Shown: positions 10,940 to 23,153 of the stretch, piece after piece
Layout of the letters: every line of letters begins with the position of its first letter
Position numbering within the stretch: the first letter of the stretch is position 1
Assembly: GCF_020520425.1 (NCBI RefSeq)
Contig: NC_079488.1
Location: 4,255,747 to 4,319,746 of the forward strand
DNA: 64,000 nt
Direction: 5' to 3'
Origin: Spinacia oleracea
Lineage: Eukaryota > Streptophyta > Magnoliopsida > Caryophyllales > Amaranthaceae
The notes under the pieces: generated by a model
The model's input: the letters and a program-made list of their open reading frames with translations, nothing else
Told to the model about the DNA's origin: nothing
The model's database searches: none
Program-made: the position numbers and the translations under genes

Positions 10940-12070
10940 GTGACTTTTGAGCCCAGAGGACCCTATTTCAAGAAAACAACAATGGCGCCAAATAACTATG
11001 TCGAAGGACCCTTACACATATGCTTCCTAGCAAAAGCCAAGTACGTGAGTCCAAAATTCACAAAATACAGAGCATTCATTGAACCAATTGTCCAAATTAT
11101 GGGAGGATATGATTTAACTTTTGACCAAATGTACACCATCATATCATTTAGTGTTAATCATTAGGTCATGGACCTATTTTTTATGAATATATTAGTAACG
11201 AATTGTGAAGTGTTTCATAAAATAAATATTCCTTATTAAATACTTCATTTGTTCTTATTTAAATAACACAATTAATATTTTAGCACCATTCATATATTTT
11301 TCTTTGACCGGATTGTTACTTATGCGTAAGGTAAAATATAGTCATGTGAGATCTTGTTAGAATCGTTTTAGTAAATATTTTTAGAGTATCAACTTTTTAT
11401 AATTTTTTGTCTTATAAAATTAAAGATATTAAAGATAAAATGTGCATTGACAAGCGTGACTAAAAAATTGTGTCAATTAAATAAGAACGGAGGAAGCATG
11501 ATTCTTAGGTCTAGTCTTAGCCCCAGTAGAGTACTCTTAGACCCCTTTTTTTTTTTGTGTGTGTTAGCACCCGGTTCACCCTTAGGGCTAATCCGGATTA
11601 GGGGCGAGTTCTGGGTGGTTAGGTTCCAGTCCCCTCCAATTTTTTTTCCGGGGGATCGAACACGAGTTCTCCCCACCAAGTTCAGCCTCAATCACCACTG
11701 AACCAACAAACAATTGATACTCTTAGACTATAATAGTAACAGAATAATGTTTTTTTGTAATTGTTGCATTTTTATTTGGTACCAAAAACATAATTTGGTA
11801 AAAGTAGGGTGGTTGTATTTTGTCATTTGGTACCAAACAATATAGTTATGTACTAACAAGTAGGGTGGCATCCTCCATCAGGGCCATTCGAGGCCAGACC
11901 CCTGATAATTTTTTTGAAATTATTAATTATACAAACTAAATATACATATAAAATGTTGGTGTTATATTGATTGATGCATTTATATTTAGTAACAGGTTGT
12001 AGTTTCAAACTTTTGCCCCTCATAATTTGTTAGCCAAGATCCGCTACTTCTTACAAGTCAACGTAGTTGC
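10940..12070. other. Intergenic with one short ORF; SINE inside
   Basis: A 74-codon ORF at 10940-11164 (+) has no recognisable domain, neighbours or introns, and I do not call it a gene. The rest is AT-rich sequence around a SINE copy. Confidence 0.4.
11543..11717 (-). mobile_element. tRNA-derived SINE, second copy, reversed
   Basis: Same SINE as at 10436, read on the minus strand: B-box complement GGATCGAAC near 11652 and A-box complement CCACTGAACCA near 11695. The oligo-T at 11546-11556 is the complement of its A tail. Flanked by the 11-bp direct repeat TACTCTTAGAC (11532-11542 and 11718-11728). Confidence 0.85.
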
Positions 12071-12079
12071 ATTTTCATT

Positions 12080-12591
12080 GAGCGATTTCCTTAAATAATG
12101 CTTGAAGATTCGTAAATTCCCAAAACGCTACTTTTTCACTTATTCCCACTCTATCTTCCACGTCAGCAAGAAAGCCGGTCTAATTTTTTTTATAAAATCA
12201 ACAATAAACCGCTATCTGAAACATCGGTTTAAAGGGGTAAACCGCTATCTGAAATAGTGACTTATGTATTTAATGAACTGCCATTTCAGGTAGCGGTTAA
12301 CATAACACAACAAAATCAAATCAGAAGAAGTTAGAGAGCTCTTGAAAAACCGCGCGGTTTTGTTTTAAAGCAAACCGCCATTTGAGTTAGCGGTTTTTAC
12401 CATTGAACAACCAATTCAAATGACGATTTGTTTTTTTTTTAAAAATCGTCATTTCAATTGGCGGTTCTAAGCTGAACCGGGATTTTTTTTTTCTTTCCAT
12501 GCTGACGTAGACGGTATGGAGAGAAATAAGTTAAAAAGTGACGTATTTTGGGAATTATTGGATTTTTAAGCAATATTGAAGGAAATCTCTC
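12080..12591. mobile_element. Mutator-like MITE
   Basis: Long terminal inverted repeats of about 85 bp (both begin GAG.GATTTCCTT and reach CGTCAGCA) are flanked by the 9-bp direct repeat ATTTTCATT (12071-12079 and 12592-12600), diagnostic of Mutator-like elements. The interior has several copies of a CCGCTATCTGAAA / TTTGAGTTAGCGG motif in both orientations, so the single strand can form a compound hairpin. Confidence 0.88.
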
Positions 12592-12737
12592 ATTTTCATT
12601 TAGTACAGAATAACATAGTTTGTTACTTACAAAGCAAAGGTAAATATTTTTTAGGTTGGTCAAAGTCATTTAATGAGATGAAGTTACAATTTAGCAAAGG
12701 AGTATATATCACAACTTTGGTGTCTCAATTTAGGGTG

Positions 12738-12905
12738 TGTAAAGGGCTGTCAAAAACTGACCTGCTCCAAACGATTTCTGACAGAAATGGAAGTGACCCG
12801 AAAAAAAAAATTCACACATTTAATCCGCATAAGTATAATGACCCCATACAATTACATTATCTGATTATACCCGACCCGTAACAGACCGATAACCCTATTT
12901 AATAG
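12738..12905 (+). repeat. Dispersed repeat, copy 1
   Basis: Shares many words with 29195-29360 in the same order: AAAAACTGACC, CGATTTCTGACA, TTAATCCGCATAAG, ATTATACCCGA, CGACCCGTAAC. Family unknown to me; no coding capacity. Confidence 0.6.
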
Positions 12906-13633
12906 CCCTACCGGTGTGTTATCTTCATACTCTTTGCTTCCGGTGACATTTCTAGAACATTTTTTGAATAAAATATTGATTCCATCCATATTTCGTGAAT
13001 ATGTATGTTTAGGATCGGAATGAGTGTGATAAACTCGTGCTAGGATGAAGCTAAATTTGAATAACGTTGCATGGCATACGTTTTGGAAAGCAAGGACAAT
13101 ATAACTGTGTGATGTGTAAACATTGGATTATAACTTTGCTCAAATTTACAAATTAAATAAACTAATAATTTTGACCACGTACCCTTATCAATCTACCTTA
13201 ATTTAGTATTTTTAATGTTGCATTAGTCCTTATTTAAATAATCTACCTTAATTTAGTATTCTTAATGTTTCATTAGTCCCTTATAACATAGGCTAGGTAT
13301 ATTGTGTCCGCACGTGAGGCGACTAAAGACAAAATACATCTAGGGACGGATTTTTGAGCACTTTTACAAGAGGATCAGTATGAAAAGTTAAGCAATACAA
13401 TATGCAATTGAAACAATTATATATACACAAACATTAGGGAGTTGTAACTAAAAATACACTATAAAATTTTCTGCACAAAGTTAGGAGGAGAGATAATCGA
13501 CTTCACAAGACCAAAAAAAGTTATACCTTATACCATATGACAATAATGAGTGTAAACCCTTATTTGATTTATAAAGTTTACACCTTTCTCCTCTAATCTG
13601 AAACACTTGATACCTGTGATATTTCATGGGTTA
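12906..13633. other. Intergenic, no gene seen
   Basis: AT-rich. It contains a short tandem duplication (ATCTACCTTAATTTAGTATT...TTAATGTT.CATTAGTCC at about 13191-13227 and 13242-13279). Nothing else supportable. Confidence 0.4.
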
Positions 13634-13818
13634 GTTTTTTTTTTTTTTAATAGGTAAAAGAAGGGACCTGCTAAACCAACACTTAACACAGGTATATCAG
13701 CTCAGCTAAACAGGTATTCGCTTGAGCAACTTCCAAATATTTCACAGCTGATGGGGCTCGACCCTGTGAATCTGTGACCTTCAAGTCACAAGGTAAACTC
13801 TCCACCTACTTATGTTGA
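13634..13818 (-). mobile_element. tRNA-derived SINE-like element
   Basis: Oligo-T near the left end (A tail on the minus strand) and a B-box-like GGTCGAGCC on the minus strand near 13750. Flanked by the near-identical 11-bp repeat TTCATGRGTTA (13623-13633 and 13819-13829). The sequence differs from the SINE at 10436, so it is another family. Confidence 0.6.
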
Positions 13819-14111
13819 TTCATGAGTTAAAAGTATGATGCACGGGCACAATAAAAATATAACTTTAACCGTTTCCAACATGTGCCGGACACGACGAAAC
13901 GTGTTTTCACACTTATCATCGTATGGTAGTAGTTGGTACCAACCTTTGAGGAATGTGCATTTAAAATAATTTTCCAAGCAATGAGATTGTGGTCGGTAAA
14001 TGTACAACGAGATGATACAGATTGTCATTGTATACGTCAACAAATCAACCGTAACATTTTTTTTATCATTCTTACTCCATATGGAGATTGGAGACATGGA
14101 GTACTATTTTC

Positions 14112-14435
14112 TAGACCTGATCAAAAGGCGGGTCAGGTCGAGGGTATAAAAAGCTGTTCATTATATAGGGCTAGACCTGGTCAAATTTCGGGTCAATATT
14201 TTGTGCACAAAATCCGCTATTACGGGTCAAAAATAGCGGGCTTTTAGGGCTATTTTCGGTATGGGCTAAATTTATAACTAAAATTGTTATTTTACATTGC
14301 CCAAAGCCTGTAATTTTTTAAAAAAAAGTTCACGTCGGGCCCAAAACCCGGGCCGGAACATTCTGCTCAAAACCCGGCAATTTTCGGATCGGGTTGGGCC
14401 CGGATAGCGGGCTGGGCCATCGTTGATCAGCTCTA
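14112..14435. mobile_element. Possible hAT-type MITE rich in CGGGTC/GGGCC
   Basis: Inverted ends TAGACCTGATCAA (14112) and TTGATCAGCTCTA (to 14435). Flanking 8-mers (CTATTTTC and CTTTTTTT) match only partly. The end sequence is repeated internally near 14171 (TAGACCTGGTCAA). Class assignment is tentative. Confidence 0.45.
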
Positions 14436-15743
14436 CTTTTTTTTTATTTTTTTTTTATTTTTTTTTGACTAAACGGAGTACTACATTATTGAACTATTTC
14501 TATGTGGTATGTTGCTAAAGCAACTTCCCTTCCCCTTAAATAAGAATAAATAACAATATTGTTATACAACGTACGAATTTTCGCCTTAACAATAAACTGC
14601 ATGAATCATACCAACATTTCTTTTAGGAACACTATATAAAAATGTTACGTTATGTTACGTTACTATATATATGTATATCCATCATTCTTACATACAATTA
14701 AACTCGATCTTCAGATTAATTTTATGTACCATGGATATAGTAGTTCATGACATTGACATCCATGATTACTATTTTTACTATGATTTAAGGTTCATTATTT
14801 TAGTACCAATTAACATGTTTCTAAGACCTCATTTCTCCCTCTTTTTCTCAGATTACACTACCTCGTTTAATAGCTTCATGCAAGTGTTTTTGCTAGCACT
14901 TGCCTCCTTTGTTTTCCTCTTTACGTCCCTTAATTTCAAGGTCCCTCGTTCTCGTTATCGTTATCGTTATTATTGCTATCGTTTGGTTAGGGATGGCGGT
15001 GGCCTCCTCCTTATTCGTGTTGGGTATGGTGAACGATCCGTCCTCGTTACATTTGCATTCATTTTTTCTCTTTTTTGTCCGACTTTGGGTTTCTTGTACT
15101 TACACCCATGGATCGTTTTATCTTCCCTCTGCCCTTCCCTTTTGAACTTGTTTCACCGTCTTTTCTTGCGCTTTCGTGCTGCTTTCTCTACCTTTCTAGC
15201 TTAAGGCTTTGTTTTATTCAACTTATTCTTATTGCTTATTAAATTATATCAGAAAAACAGACTATATCAGATAGAAAAAACAAAAAACACTCACAAAAAA
15301 TATCCAGAAAAGATCAGACCAGACCAGTCCAGACAAAAAACTAGAAAAATCAAACCAGATCAGGTAATTAAAAAGAACAAGGCCTAAAATATCCTCAACA
15401 TGGCCGTCTATTCACAACAAGAAGCTAATTATCCGGGTCTTGGAATAACTATACATGATACATATCGTAGAGTTAGGAAGTAGTTCATGTACATTTTCCA
15501 ATTTAGTATGAACTTTTTGAGCCCTTTGTGCTATTGTGTAGATATTGCACCATCATTGTTAATTACTTTATTAGTAATTATGTACTACCTTCGTTCCTGA
15601 AAGTTTTTTACGCATTGTAATGTATGCCCAAAGTATGAAAACTTTGATTGTAAATTCTCTTTATTATATACATCAAAATGTTATCATGTAAGATATTGTT
15701 AGATTGATCTCGATATGTATTTTCAGAATATCAATATTTTATA
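14436..15743. other. Intergenic with an uncertain ORF
   Basis: An open frame of 177 codons (14671-15204, +) is hydrophobic and TTC/TTT rich and has no domain I recognise; a second overlapping frame (14900-15145) is equally open, so neither is called. Bases about 15250-15365 contain AGACCAGACC-type repeats, related in reverse orientation to those in the MLP2 intron (34160-34440). Confidence 0.35.
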
Positions 15744-16028
15744 CTCCCTCCGTCCCAGATTAGTTGTTACACTTTCCTTTTTCGTCCGTCCCAGATTAGT
15801 TGTTACACTTCTAAATTAGGAATGACCTCATAATTATTATATTGTCTCTCTCTTCCCACTAAATATTTTTTTGTCCCCACACCCTCTCTCATTCAATTAA
15901 AAAAATACCCCACTAACTCCTATCACATCTACTTTTTAAATAAAATAACAATTGATAACCAAACAACCACTTATCACCTAAAACTTTGTGCAAAAGCAAG
16001 TGTAATGACTATTCTAGGACGGAGAGAG
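15744..16028. mobile_element. Stowaway-type MITE
   Basis: Ends CTCCCTCCGTCCCAG and CTAGGACGGAGAGAG are inverted and flanked by TA on both sides (15742-15743, 16029-16030). The internal repeat TTAGTTGTTACACTT occurs twice at the left. A related partial copy lies at 20158. No coding sequence. Confidence 0.85.
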
Positions 16029-16030
16029 TA

Positions 16031-16979
16031 ATTTTTTCGCAACGGAAATTAGATTGGTTAAATATTACATTGTAGTTCATGCAAATATTAAGTTTAAAGA
16101 ATTTTAATGAACGGAGGTAACGTAGTACAGAGTATAAGCAACTCTTGAGTATAATCCTTTGACATTTACAATACTTATATATCAACTTTGACCATAATTT
16201 TACTTTAAGACACGAAAACGAATATAATTATGTAAAATATTGTTGGATTAAGCTTAATGTATAATTTTAATGTAACAATTTTTTATTACTTTCAGAAGTA
16301 CAAAACTTAAGATATAAATAATCAAAGTGATGTTATAGCAAATGTAAAATTCAAACTGTTGTAGAGAAAGTATTGCTCCATTTCGATTTTCTAGATACTC
16401 GTAATATGTGTAAAAAAAAATAAAAAAAATAAATGTATGGCTTAATACTATCCCAATTTCAAAATGATATTTACACTTTCTGTTTTAGTTTTTTTTTCAT
16501 ATTGTGTTTTATACTAATATTTGGACATGAACTTTTATATTTTATCCAACCATAATTATATTTTTCCACACAATTTCTTTTACTTATTCATTTTTTTTAC
16601 CCCAATTTACTTTTTTACACATTTTTCTTACTTTATCCATATTTATTATATTCACTCACTTTTTACACATTCTTTCTCTTTTGTCTCAATATTTATGCAA
16701 AAACTATAAAAATTATTTTGAAACGAATGTAGTAATATTTGCCCTATTGTTACAAGCATGACTCACGAGGCTACAATAAAAAATTAAAAAAATTGTAAAC
16801 AAATAAGGGGCGAACACAATTACGGAGCATATGATTTTCTTCTTCATTTTTTCCTTTTTATTTTCTTAATTAATATAATATTTATTCACCATCAAAAATA
16901 TATATAATATTTTATTCATTATCAAAAAAAAATATAATATTTTATTCTATTATAGGGGTGGTATTGTCGGCAAACCTAC
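16031..16979. other. Upstream region of MLP gene 1, no gene
   Basis: Very AT-rich (A/T runs, oligopyrimidine stretch at 16520-16710). No credible ORF. The last part serves as promoter for MLP gene 1. Confidence 0.5.
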
Positions 16980-16987
16980 TATAAATA
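16980..16987 (+). promoter_or_regulatory. TATA box of MLP gene 1
   Basis: TATAAATA followed by GGGTACCTC, about 130 bp upstream of the ATG. The identical arrangement TATAAATAGGGTACCTC precedes MLP gene 2, so this core promoter is shared by descent. Confidence 0.75.
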
Positions 16988-17115
16988 GGGTACCTCACAT
17001 ATCAACTTTGTATCTCAAAATCTAAAAGCCACATTATAATTTTATAATTTTATAATTTTATAATTTTATAATTTATAATTTTAGAGTGTTTAATTATTAT
17101 TTTTAATATTCAAGT

Positions 17116-18849
17116 ATGGGAGTGACAGGGAAGCTTGAAGTAGAAGTTGATATCAAGTGTCATGGAGATATATTCCATGAATTGTTTGGGCAGAAACCAC
17201 ACAATGTTCCCGGTATTACCCCTGATAAGATTCATACTTGTGATGTTCATGAGGGTGAATTCGGCAAGCCTGGCTCTATCATTTCATGGGACTATACCCT
17301 TGGTAATACATACAATTAACCCTCCATCCTTAATTAATTAACTTGATTAATCACATTATTATTGTTTGTATCAATAATATCATAATTTGATCATATATGC
17401 ATGTTTTATGTATACTTCATTACTTTGTATATACTACGTACGCAAAATCAGGTATGGAAATGGTTGGGATTTGGATCAGGTGGAGCATATATCACACTTA
17501 TCTATTCGCTCCACCCGGTCTATCAGTCACCAGCTTTACTCATCATCTGCATTATGTCATCATCATACATCATTTTGACTTTTCACACTCTCTATTTACT
17601 AACTTTGATCATATTTACGTAAAGATATATTTTTTTAATTGTTATTGGTTTAATCTCAATAGTTCTTATGTTCTTTAAATATTGCACAGTGATTGACTTT
17701 ACACTCTTCAATACATGACTTTGACCCTTAATATATCAAATAAAAATTTGTGTATTAAAAAGGACAAAAGTGATCAATAACCTTAAAATTTATGAGAGCT
17801 ACTCTATTTTAATCTACTCCGTACTACATAATAATTCTCATGGTCCCGAAAAATAGTTATGTGTAGTTGGGTACGGAGTATTGTATTTTTTTGGGGTCAA
17901 GAAATAGAAAGAAATTAGTTACCGGCTCGGGCGATGTTTCGGATTTTTATTGTTTTTATTATTTGGTTTTTGCCCGGTTAATGATTGCTTTCCTTGCAAA
18001 AACTTTATGTATTTTTCTATTTAATTGTTGTCAATATTATAGATATCCTCTAAATATATGAGGGTTTTCAGAATAGTTCCTTAAATCAAATACTTTATTT
18101 TTGCAAGTCTAACTTGATTGGTACTTCGTATAAAACTTTGTATTTTCTAATTCACTTATAAACATAGGAAAATTCTTTAAGCATCAATTATTATAAATTG
18201 AATAACAAAAATATAGTATATTTCTAGAAAACACACAATTGATTAGCTAAAGAAATACAGAGTAGTACAACAATTAACTTTTTTTTTACGTATGATCTGA
18301 TTAATTAAGAAAGACAAAGTATTTTTTTTAATAATAGATTATTATTCAAATATATATTGGGCATTAAAGTTTTAATACTTATAAGAATGACTTTTATCTT
18401 TTTTCATTACTTTAGAGTTTTGAGTAATGCATGTGTGCGCGTGCATGACATGAAACACCCTAAAAGAAATACGTAACAAACAAAAAGAAACGGAGGGGGT
18501 ACCACCTAAAAAACGGAAAAATAGGTGAAACAGTTATTGAGTCCCACTAATTCAATTTCCTCCAATTTTTTACAACCCTCTATGATTTTCTTTAACTCTT
18601 TCATCCTCCTCTATTTATTACCATTGAACTTTGTCAATTTTGTGAATTAATGGGAGGAAAAATTAAGTGAATTAATGGAAGAGAAGGAAGCATGAGAAGG
18701 GAAGAGGTGTTAAATAGATGAAATTGTGGAAGAAAAGAAAATATCATAGTCATTACCGTTACTGTGGTTCTTCACATTAACGATTTCATCTAATTTTCAT
18801 TTTTAGGTGGTAAAAAACAAGTTTTAGTTTTTAGGTGGTAAAAAAAGAA

Positions 18850-18924
<75 letters not shown>

Positions 18925-19954
18925 CAGATCACTGTTACCTGATTCGCTAGTACGGAGTATGTGACCGGGTACGGGTTCACGGTTTGCTACCTAATTTGCT
19001 AAATTAGACAAAAAATGTACAATTTTCATGTTATAATTCGCTTTTTTCGATTCGCGGTTTGTGGGATGATTGAAGAATTAGATAACACTGAGTCAGTTCA
19101 ACCCGATAAACTGGAAGTTGCCAGTTTCGTCGAACTAAATAAAACAGAATTGTCTTCATACACACCTTCAGTGGCGGAGCCAGGAATGTTTTTTTGGAGT
19201 GTCGGCAGTGGCGTTCCCAGGATTTTTAGAGTGTTGTGTCCGGTGATCTTCCACAACACACAATATATTACTAAAAAAATGTATCATCCTAAAATTAATC
19301 AATATTCATATTATAATCGTGCAAAATTATACAATTATAGATGTGTGGTAAAAACTGAAAAGAATTACTTAATTTAAGGTGTTTAAATTCAAAACCCTAA
19401 GTGACCAGTTATTTATAAAGACTGGTCTAATAGGATTATCCCCCTATATTTTTTCCAGAACTCTAAGAGATCAGTTTTTTGGAAAGGGTGGTCTCTTATG
19501 ATTATCTCTATAGTATGCCACGTCTTACTATAACCTAAGAGATCGGTGTTATATAATAACAGGTCTCTTAGATTTCAGCTATAAGTATTGTTTCCAATTT
19601 TTTTGGGGGGTCGGTGGACCCCATACACCTATCTGGCTCCGCCACTGCACACCTTATATATATTATTCTCGATAATTGCATGCAGATGGGAAGAAATGTG
19701 TAGCAAAGGAGATAGTAGAAGCCATAGATGAAGAGAACAAATCAGTGAGATTCAAAGTCATAGAAGGAGATCTACTTAAGGAATTCAAGAGTTTAACCAT
19801 AAGTATTCATGTGGTTCCTAAACCTGAAGTTACTGCAGTTATGTGGGTTGCTGAGTTTGAAAAGATTGCTGATGATGGGCCCTACCCATCCAAAATTATG
19901 GACTTCTGTATTCATGTTACCAGAGACATTGAGGCCCATCACCTCAAAGAATAA
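17116..19954 (+). CDS. MLP-like protein (Bet v 1 / major latex protein family), gene 1
   Basis: Two exons: 17116-17302 (ATG to CTTG|GTAATA) and 19686-19954 (GCATGCAG|ATGGG to TAA), giving 151 residues, the usual MLP length. Exon 1 begins MGVTGKLEVEVDIKCHGDIF and has the family words HELFGQKPHN, IHTCDVHEGEFGKPGS and ISWDYTL; exon 2 has DGKKCVAKEIVEAID, FKVIEGDLL and ends DIEAHHLKE. The family forms a curved beta-sheet and helix fold with a hydrophobic ligand cavity, is cytosolic, and is linked to defence and stress; the ligand is unknown here. The phase-1 intron position is the same as in gene 2. The intron is 2.4 kb, swollen by an AAT microsatellite and a hAT MITE. No stop or frameshift is seen. 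Confidence 0.93.
18850..18924 (+). repeat. (AAT)n microsatellite in MLP1 intron
   Basis: About 25 uninterrupted AAT/ATA units. Likely length-polymorphic. It lies beside a small region with inverted words TACCACCTAAAAA (about 18500) and TTTTTAGGTGGTA (about 18800-18842), possibly a MITE. Confidence 0.9.
19169..19647. mobile_element. hAT-type MITE in MLP1 intron
   Basis: Inverted ends CAGTGGCGGAGCCAGG (19169) and CTGGCTCCGCCACTG (to 19647), flanked by the 8-bp repeat CACACCTT (19161-19168, 19648-19655). A second start-like motif CAGTGGCGTTCCCAGG lies inside at about 19206. The right end is about 40 bp before the exon 2 acceptor, so it displaces the normal branch-point region. Confidence 0.9.
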
Positions 19955-20157
19955 TCAATTCGATTCTTCTCCATCTGGATTATCGGGTGCGCTTGCGTAC
20001 GGTCAGTTCGATGTGCTTGTGAAAGTATATGTTTATGAATTATTACTAGTCATATGTATGTTGTCTAGTATGCATTATTGTGCTAAATGTTGTGGACCTG
20101 TATATGTGATTTCTATTTGATGTTGAAATAAAGGAGTATTCATGTTTTTCTGTTTTA
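19955..20157 (+). promoter_or_regulatory. 3' UTR of MLP gene 1 with polyadenylation signal
   Basis: AATAAA at 20127-20132, about 175 bp after the stop. The stretch TTCGATTCTTCTCCATCTGG...GGTGCGCTTGCGTACGG...TATGTTTATGAATTATTAC is a landmark because diverged copies occur at 27090-27320 and 28165-28375 without the coding part. Confidence 0.65.
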
Positions 20158-20430
20158 CTCCCTCCGTTCCAGATTAGTTGTTACATTTTTTTTTTCGTCC
20201 GTCTCATATTCGTTGTTACACTTCTAAATAAGAATGACCCTATAATTATTATATTGTCTCTCTTTTCCCACTGGTTTTTTTTGTCCCCACACCCCTCTTT
20301 CATTCAATTGAAAAATACATCACTAACTCCTATAGTCCTATTACATCTACTTTTTCAATAAAAGAACAATTGATAATCAAACAACCATTTATCACCTAAA
20401 ACTTTGTGCAAAAGTAAGTGGGACAAGTTG
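20158..20430. mobile_element. Stowaway-type MITE, right end lost
   Basis: Begins CTCCCTCCGTTCCAG and follows the same sequence as the MITE at 15744 up to ACTTTGTGCAAAAGTAAGTG. The right terminal inverted repeat is not visible. Confidence 0.7.
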
Positions 20431-20560
20431 AGTATAAGTATTGCAATATTTATTATTGTTTTTTTTAAAAAAAATAACTATCTTAAAAAGCACCACTTTA
20501 TCAAATAATACTTTTTTTTGTAAAGAAATTTCAACGAGTAAGCTTCATCTACAAGAAATG

Positions 20561-20652
20561 AATGGGCCCTACCCATCTAAAACTATGGACTTCTGTATTC
20601 ATGTTATGAGACATTGAGGCCCATCGTCTCAAAGAATAATAAATTCGATTCC
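20561..20652 (+). pseudogene. MLP exon 2 remnant
   Basis: Matches the last ~90 bp of MLP exon 2 (GGGCCCTACCCATC, TATGGACTTCTGTATTC, GAGGCCCATC, CTCAAAGAATAAT) with a small deletion after CATGTTA. Its 3' UTR continues only after the 6.4-kb insertion, at about 27085. It is the tail of a third MLP copy. Confidence 0.85.
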
Positions 20653-20904
20653 CCAAATTTTTGGCTGCATAGCTATGCATGCAAAATTGCATGCATATGA
20701 GTTTCAACTGCTTCGTTTTAGCAGTTTCAGCCTTCCTTTTTTAGTGTATTATTCTGTTTCCTTTTCTTCTTCTTTTTTTCAAATTTTTAATTTAAATTTT
20801 TTTTCTTCTAAAGATTGTATAACGCTTTTTTTCCCCAAAAAAATCTCATTATTTGAGTAAGCTGCAAGCACAATAAGGAACAAACAAATGGATATTTAAA
20901 GTAA

Positions 20905-21880
20905 CTTAATGAACATTCATGTTCAAAAAATGAACATATCATCTATTTTTTTATATGCTTCTTCTATTTTAGTTCTAAATTTTCTGCTTCTTTCCTTTCG
21001 GCTTCCACTTTTTCGTTAGACCGGTCGTTTTTCTCTTTCAATCTACTTCCTTATTTGCAGATTCTTTTCTTGTTGTTTTTGCGTTCAATTTTTGCAGCCT
21101 CTCTTAATACCACATCTTTCATTTCTGAATCGGTTTCTTTTTTTTCTTTTGTTGGCGCATTCATATTAACCTTTTCCTTCCTGCATGAAAATCATAATGT
21201 TGTTAGTTGAACATTGTTCTGTATAAATTGAACATAAGACTTGAGAAACTGAACATCCCACAAAGTGTTCTTATTCATGAACATATGATAGTTTATAAGT
21301 TGAATTTAGTTGAATATGATTCCTTATAAATTGAACACGAGACTTGAGAAACTGAACATCACACAAAATTGTTCTTATTTTCATCTTTTATAAATTGAAC
21401 ATCATCTTTTATAAGTTGAACATGATGAGTTATAAAATGAACATGACAATATTTAGAAAGTGCCAATTTTGATATTTTAGTAAAGAATAATGAACAACTG
21501 CTTATTACTGTTGCTACTTGCCTTTTTAGTTGAACATGATTCTGTACATAATTCTTTATAAGTTGAACATGAGACTGAGAAATTGAACATCACACAAAAA
21601 TATTGAACATATATTAGTTTTATAAGTTGAATGTAGTTGAACATGATTTTGTATAAGTTGAACATAAAATTTGAAAAATTGAACATCACCCAAAAGTGTT
21701 CTTATTTGTGAACATCATCTTTTATAAATTAAACATCATCTTTTATAAGTTGAACATAATGAGTTATAAACTGAACATGACAATATTTAGAAGGTGCCAA
21801 TTTTGATATTTTAGTAAAGAATAATGAACACCTACTTATAAAATCTGAACATGATCTTTTAGTAAAGAATAATGCACATT
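20905..21880 (+). repeat. TTGAACAT minisatellite array, left half
   Basis: Dozens of imperfect units of the type TTATAAGTTGAACATGA / GAGAAACTGAACATCACAC, roughly 15-35 bp apart. It resumes at 25860-26240 after the CACTA insertion, so it was one array. Confidence 0.8.
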
Positions 21881-23153
21881 AGTTTTAAAGAATGCTTTTG
21901 GCTCGTTGTTTGAAGGTATACTGATTTTTTTATTTTTTATTTTATTACACTACTACAAAAGTTGGAATAAGTAACGCTAAAAAGAGTACGCTTAAGTGTG
22001 TTAAGCGTTTCATAGGATAATAGAGTACGGTTTTCTCTAATAACAGTTCTATGGGAGAAAGAATAGAGAACGGTTACGACACTTAACCGTTTCATATTTT
22101 TTACCATAATAAAGAATAATTTTATTTAATATATACATGTGTAGTAGGAGTAAGAATCAAAAACATATAAAGCTGTGTTTTAAATCTTTGATACAGGCGT
22201 ACTATATTCTCATTAAAAAAAAAAAAAAACTAATGCAGCAGCAGACTAAATAAATCAAACCGTAAAATCAAAAACCTCGCGCAAACCAAAATCTCAAGCA
22301 AAAGTGCAAAACCAAAACCTTAACATTCTACCCTATCCTTTCTAACAAAACCCCAGAATCCAATCTCCTGGAAAACTTAGACCATAATCACGCACCACTA
22401 CCAGATCACCGCTGCACCACCAGATCACCGCCGCACTACTGTACCGCATTATTGTTCGTTGGCCCCCCTCTCCCTCTCCCTCTACTCAAAATCCCCAATT
22501 CGTCTAGCGCTTTTCGGCGACTTTTAGGGTTTTGCGCAAAAATTGAATCACACAGCATCGAATGGCCGGAGCTAGATCTTTGTTCTTTGGCTCCCCTCTC
22601 CTTCTCTCTCCTTTGTATGTTCACCGGCCTCTTCTGTTTTTCCTTACTATACTCGATTTGTAAAGGTCATTTTTTGTTCAATTACCTTCTCTTTGGAATT
22701 GAATTTGAATATTGGATGATTGTAGAAATAAAAATTTCGAACGCTTTGAATTTTTGTGCCACTTGAATTTTAACAATGGTGCAGTGTGATAATTAGGTTT
22801 TCGTTCCCTCAAAACAAATTTCGTTGACAGATTGTTGTTTATTTAATTATGTTTTTTTTTGTTGGAAATCATCTAGGTTTGATATAAATTCCGCAAGTTT
22901 GTGGTTCCATTAGGATTTTTTCTATGGGTTATTCGCTACTTGTATATCTGAAATTGTAAATTTAAGGTAGGTAAGTCATTTAAGTTAATTTTCATTTTCT
23001 GATTTCTATGTTATGAAACCATAATTTCGTCCAAGGTTATTTGATTTTGTAAAAAGTGACGAGTACTTCTTAGTTTCCAATTGTTCTCTGCAATTTGTGT
23101 TTAAACTTGATTAATTAGTTTACTGAAGACTTTTGTGGGTTTGTTTCCTTTAG

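Noticed and set aside
10940..11164. 74-codon ORF
   Set aside because: No family recognised, no introns or neighbours, and it lies beside a decayed LTR-like end.
14671..15204. 177-codon hydrophobic ORF
   Set aside because: Low-complexity Phe/Leu/Tyr composition, an alternative frame equally open, and no recognisable family or promoter context strong enough to call a gene.
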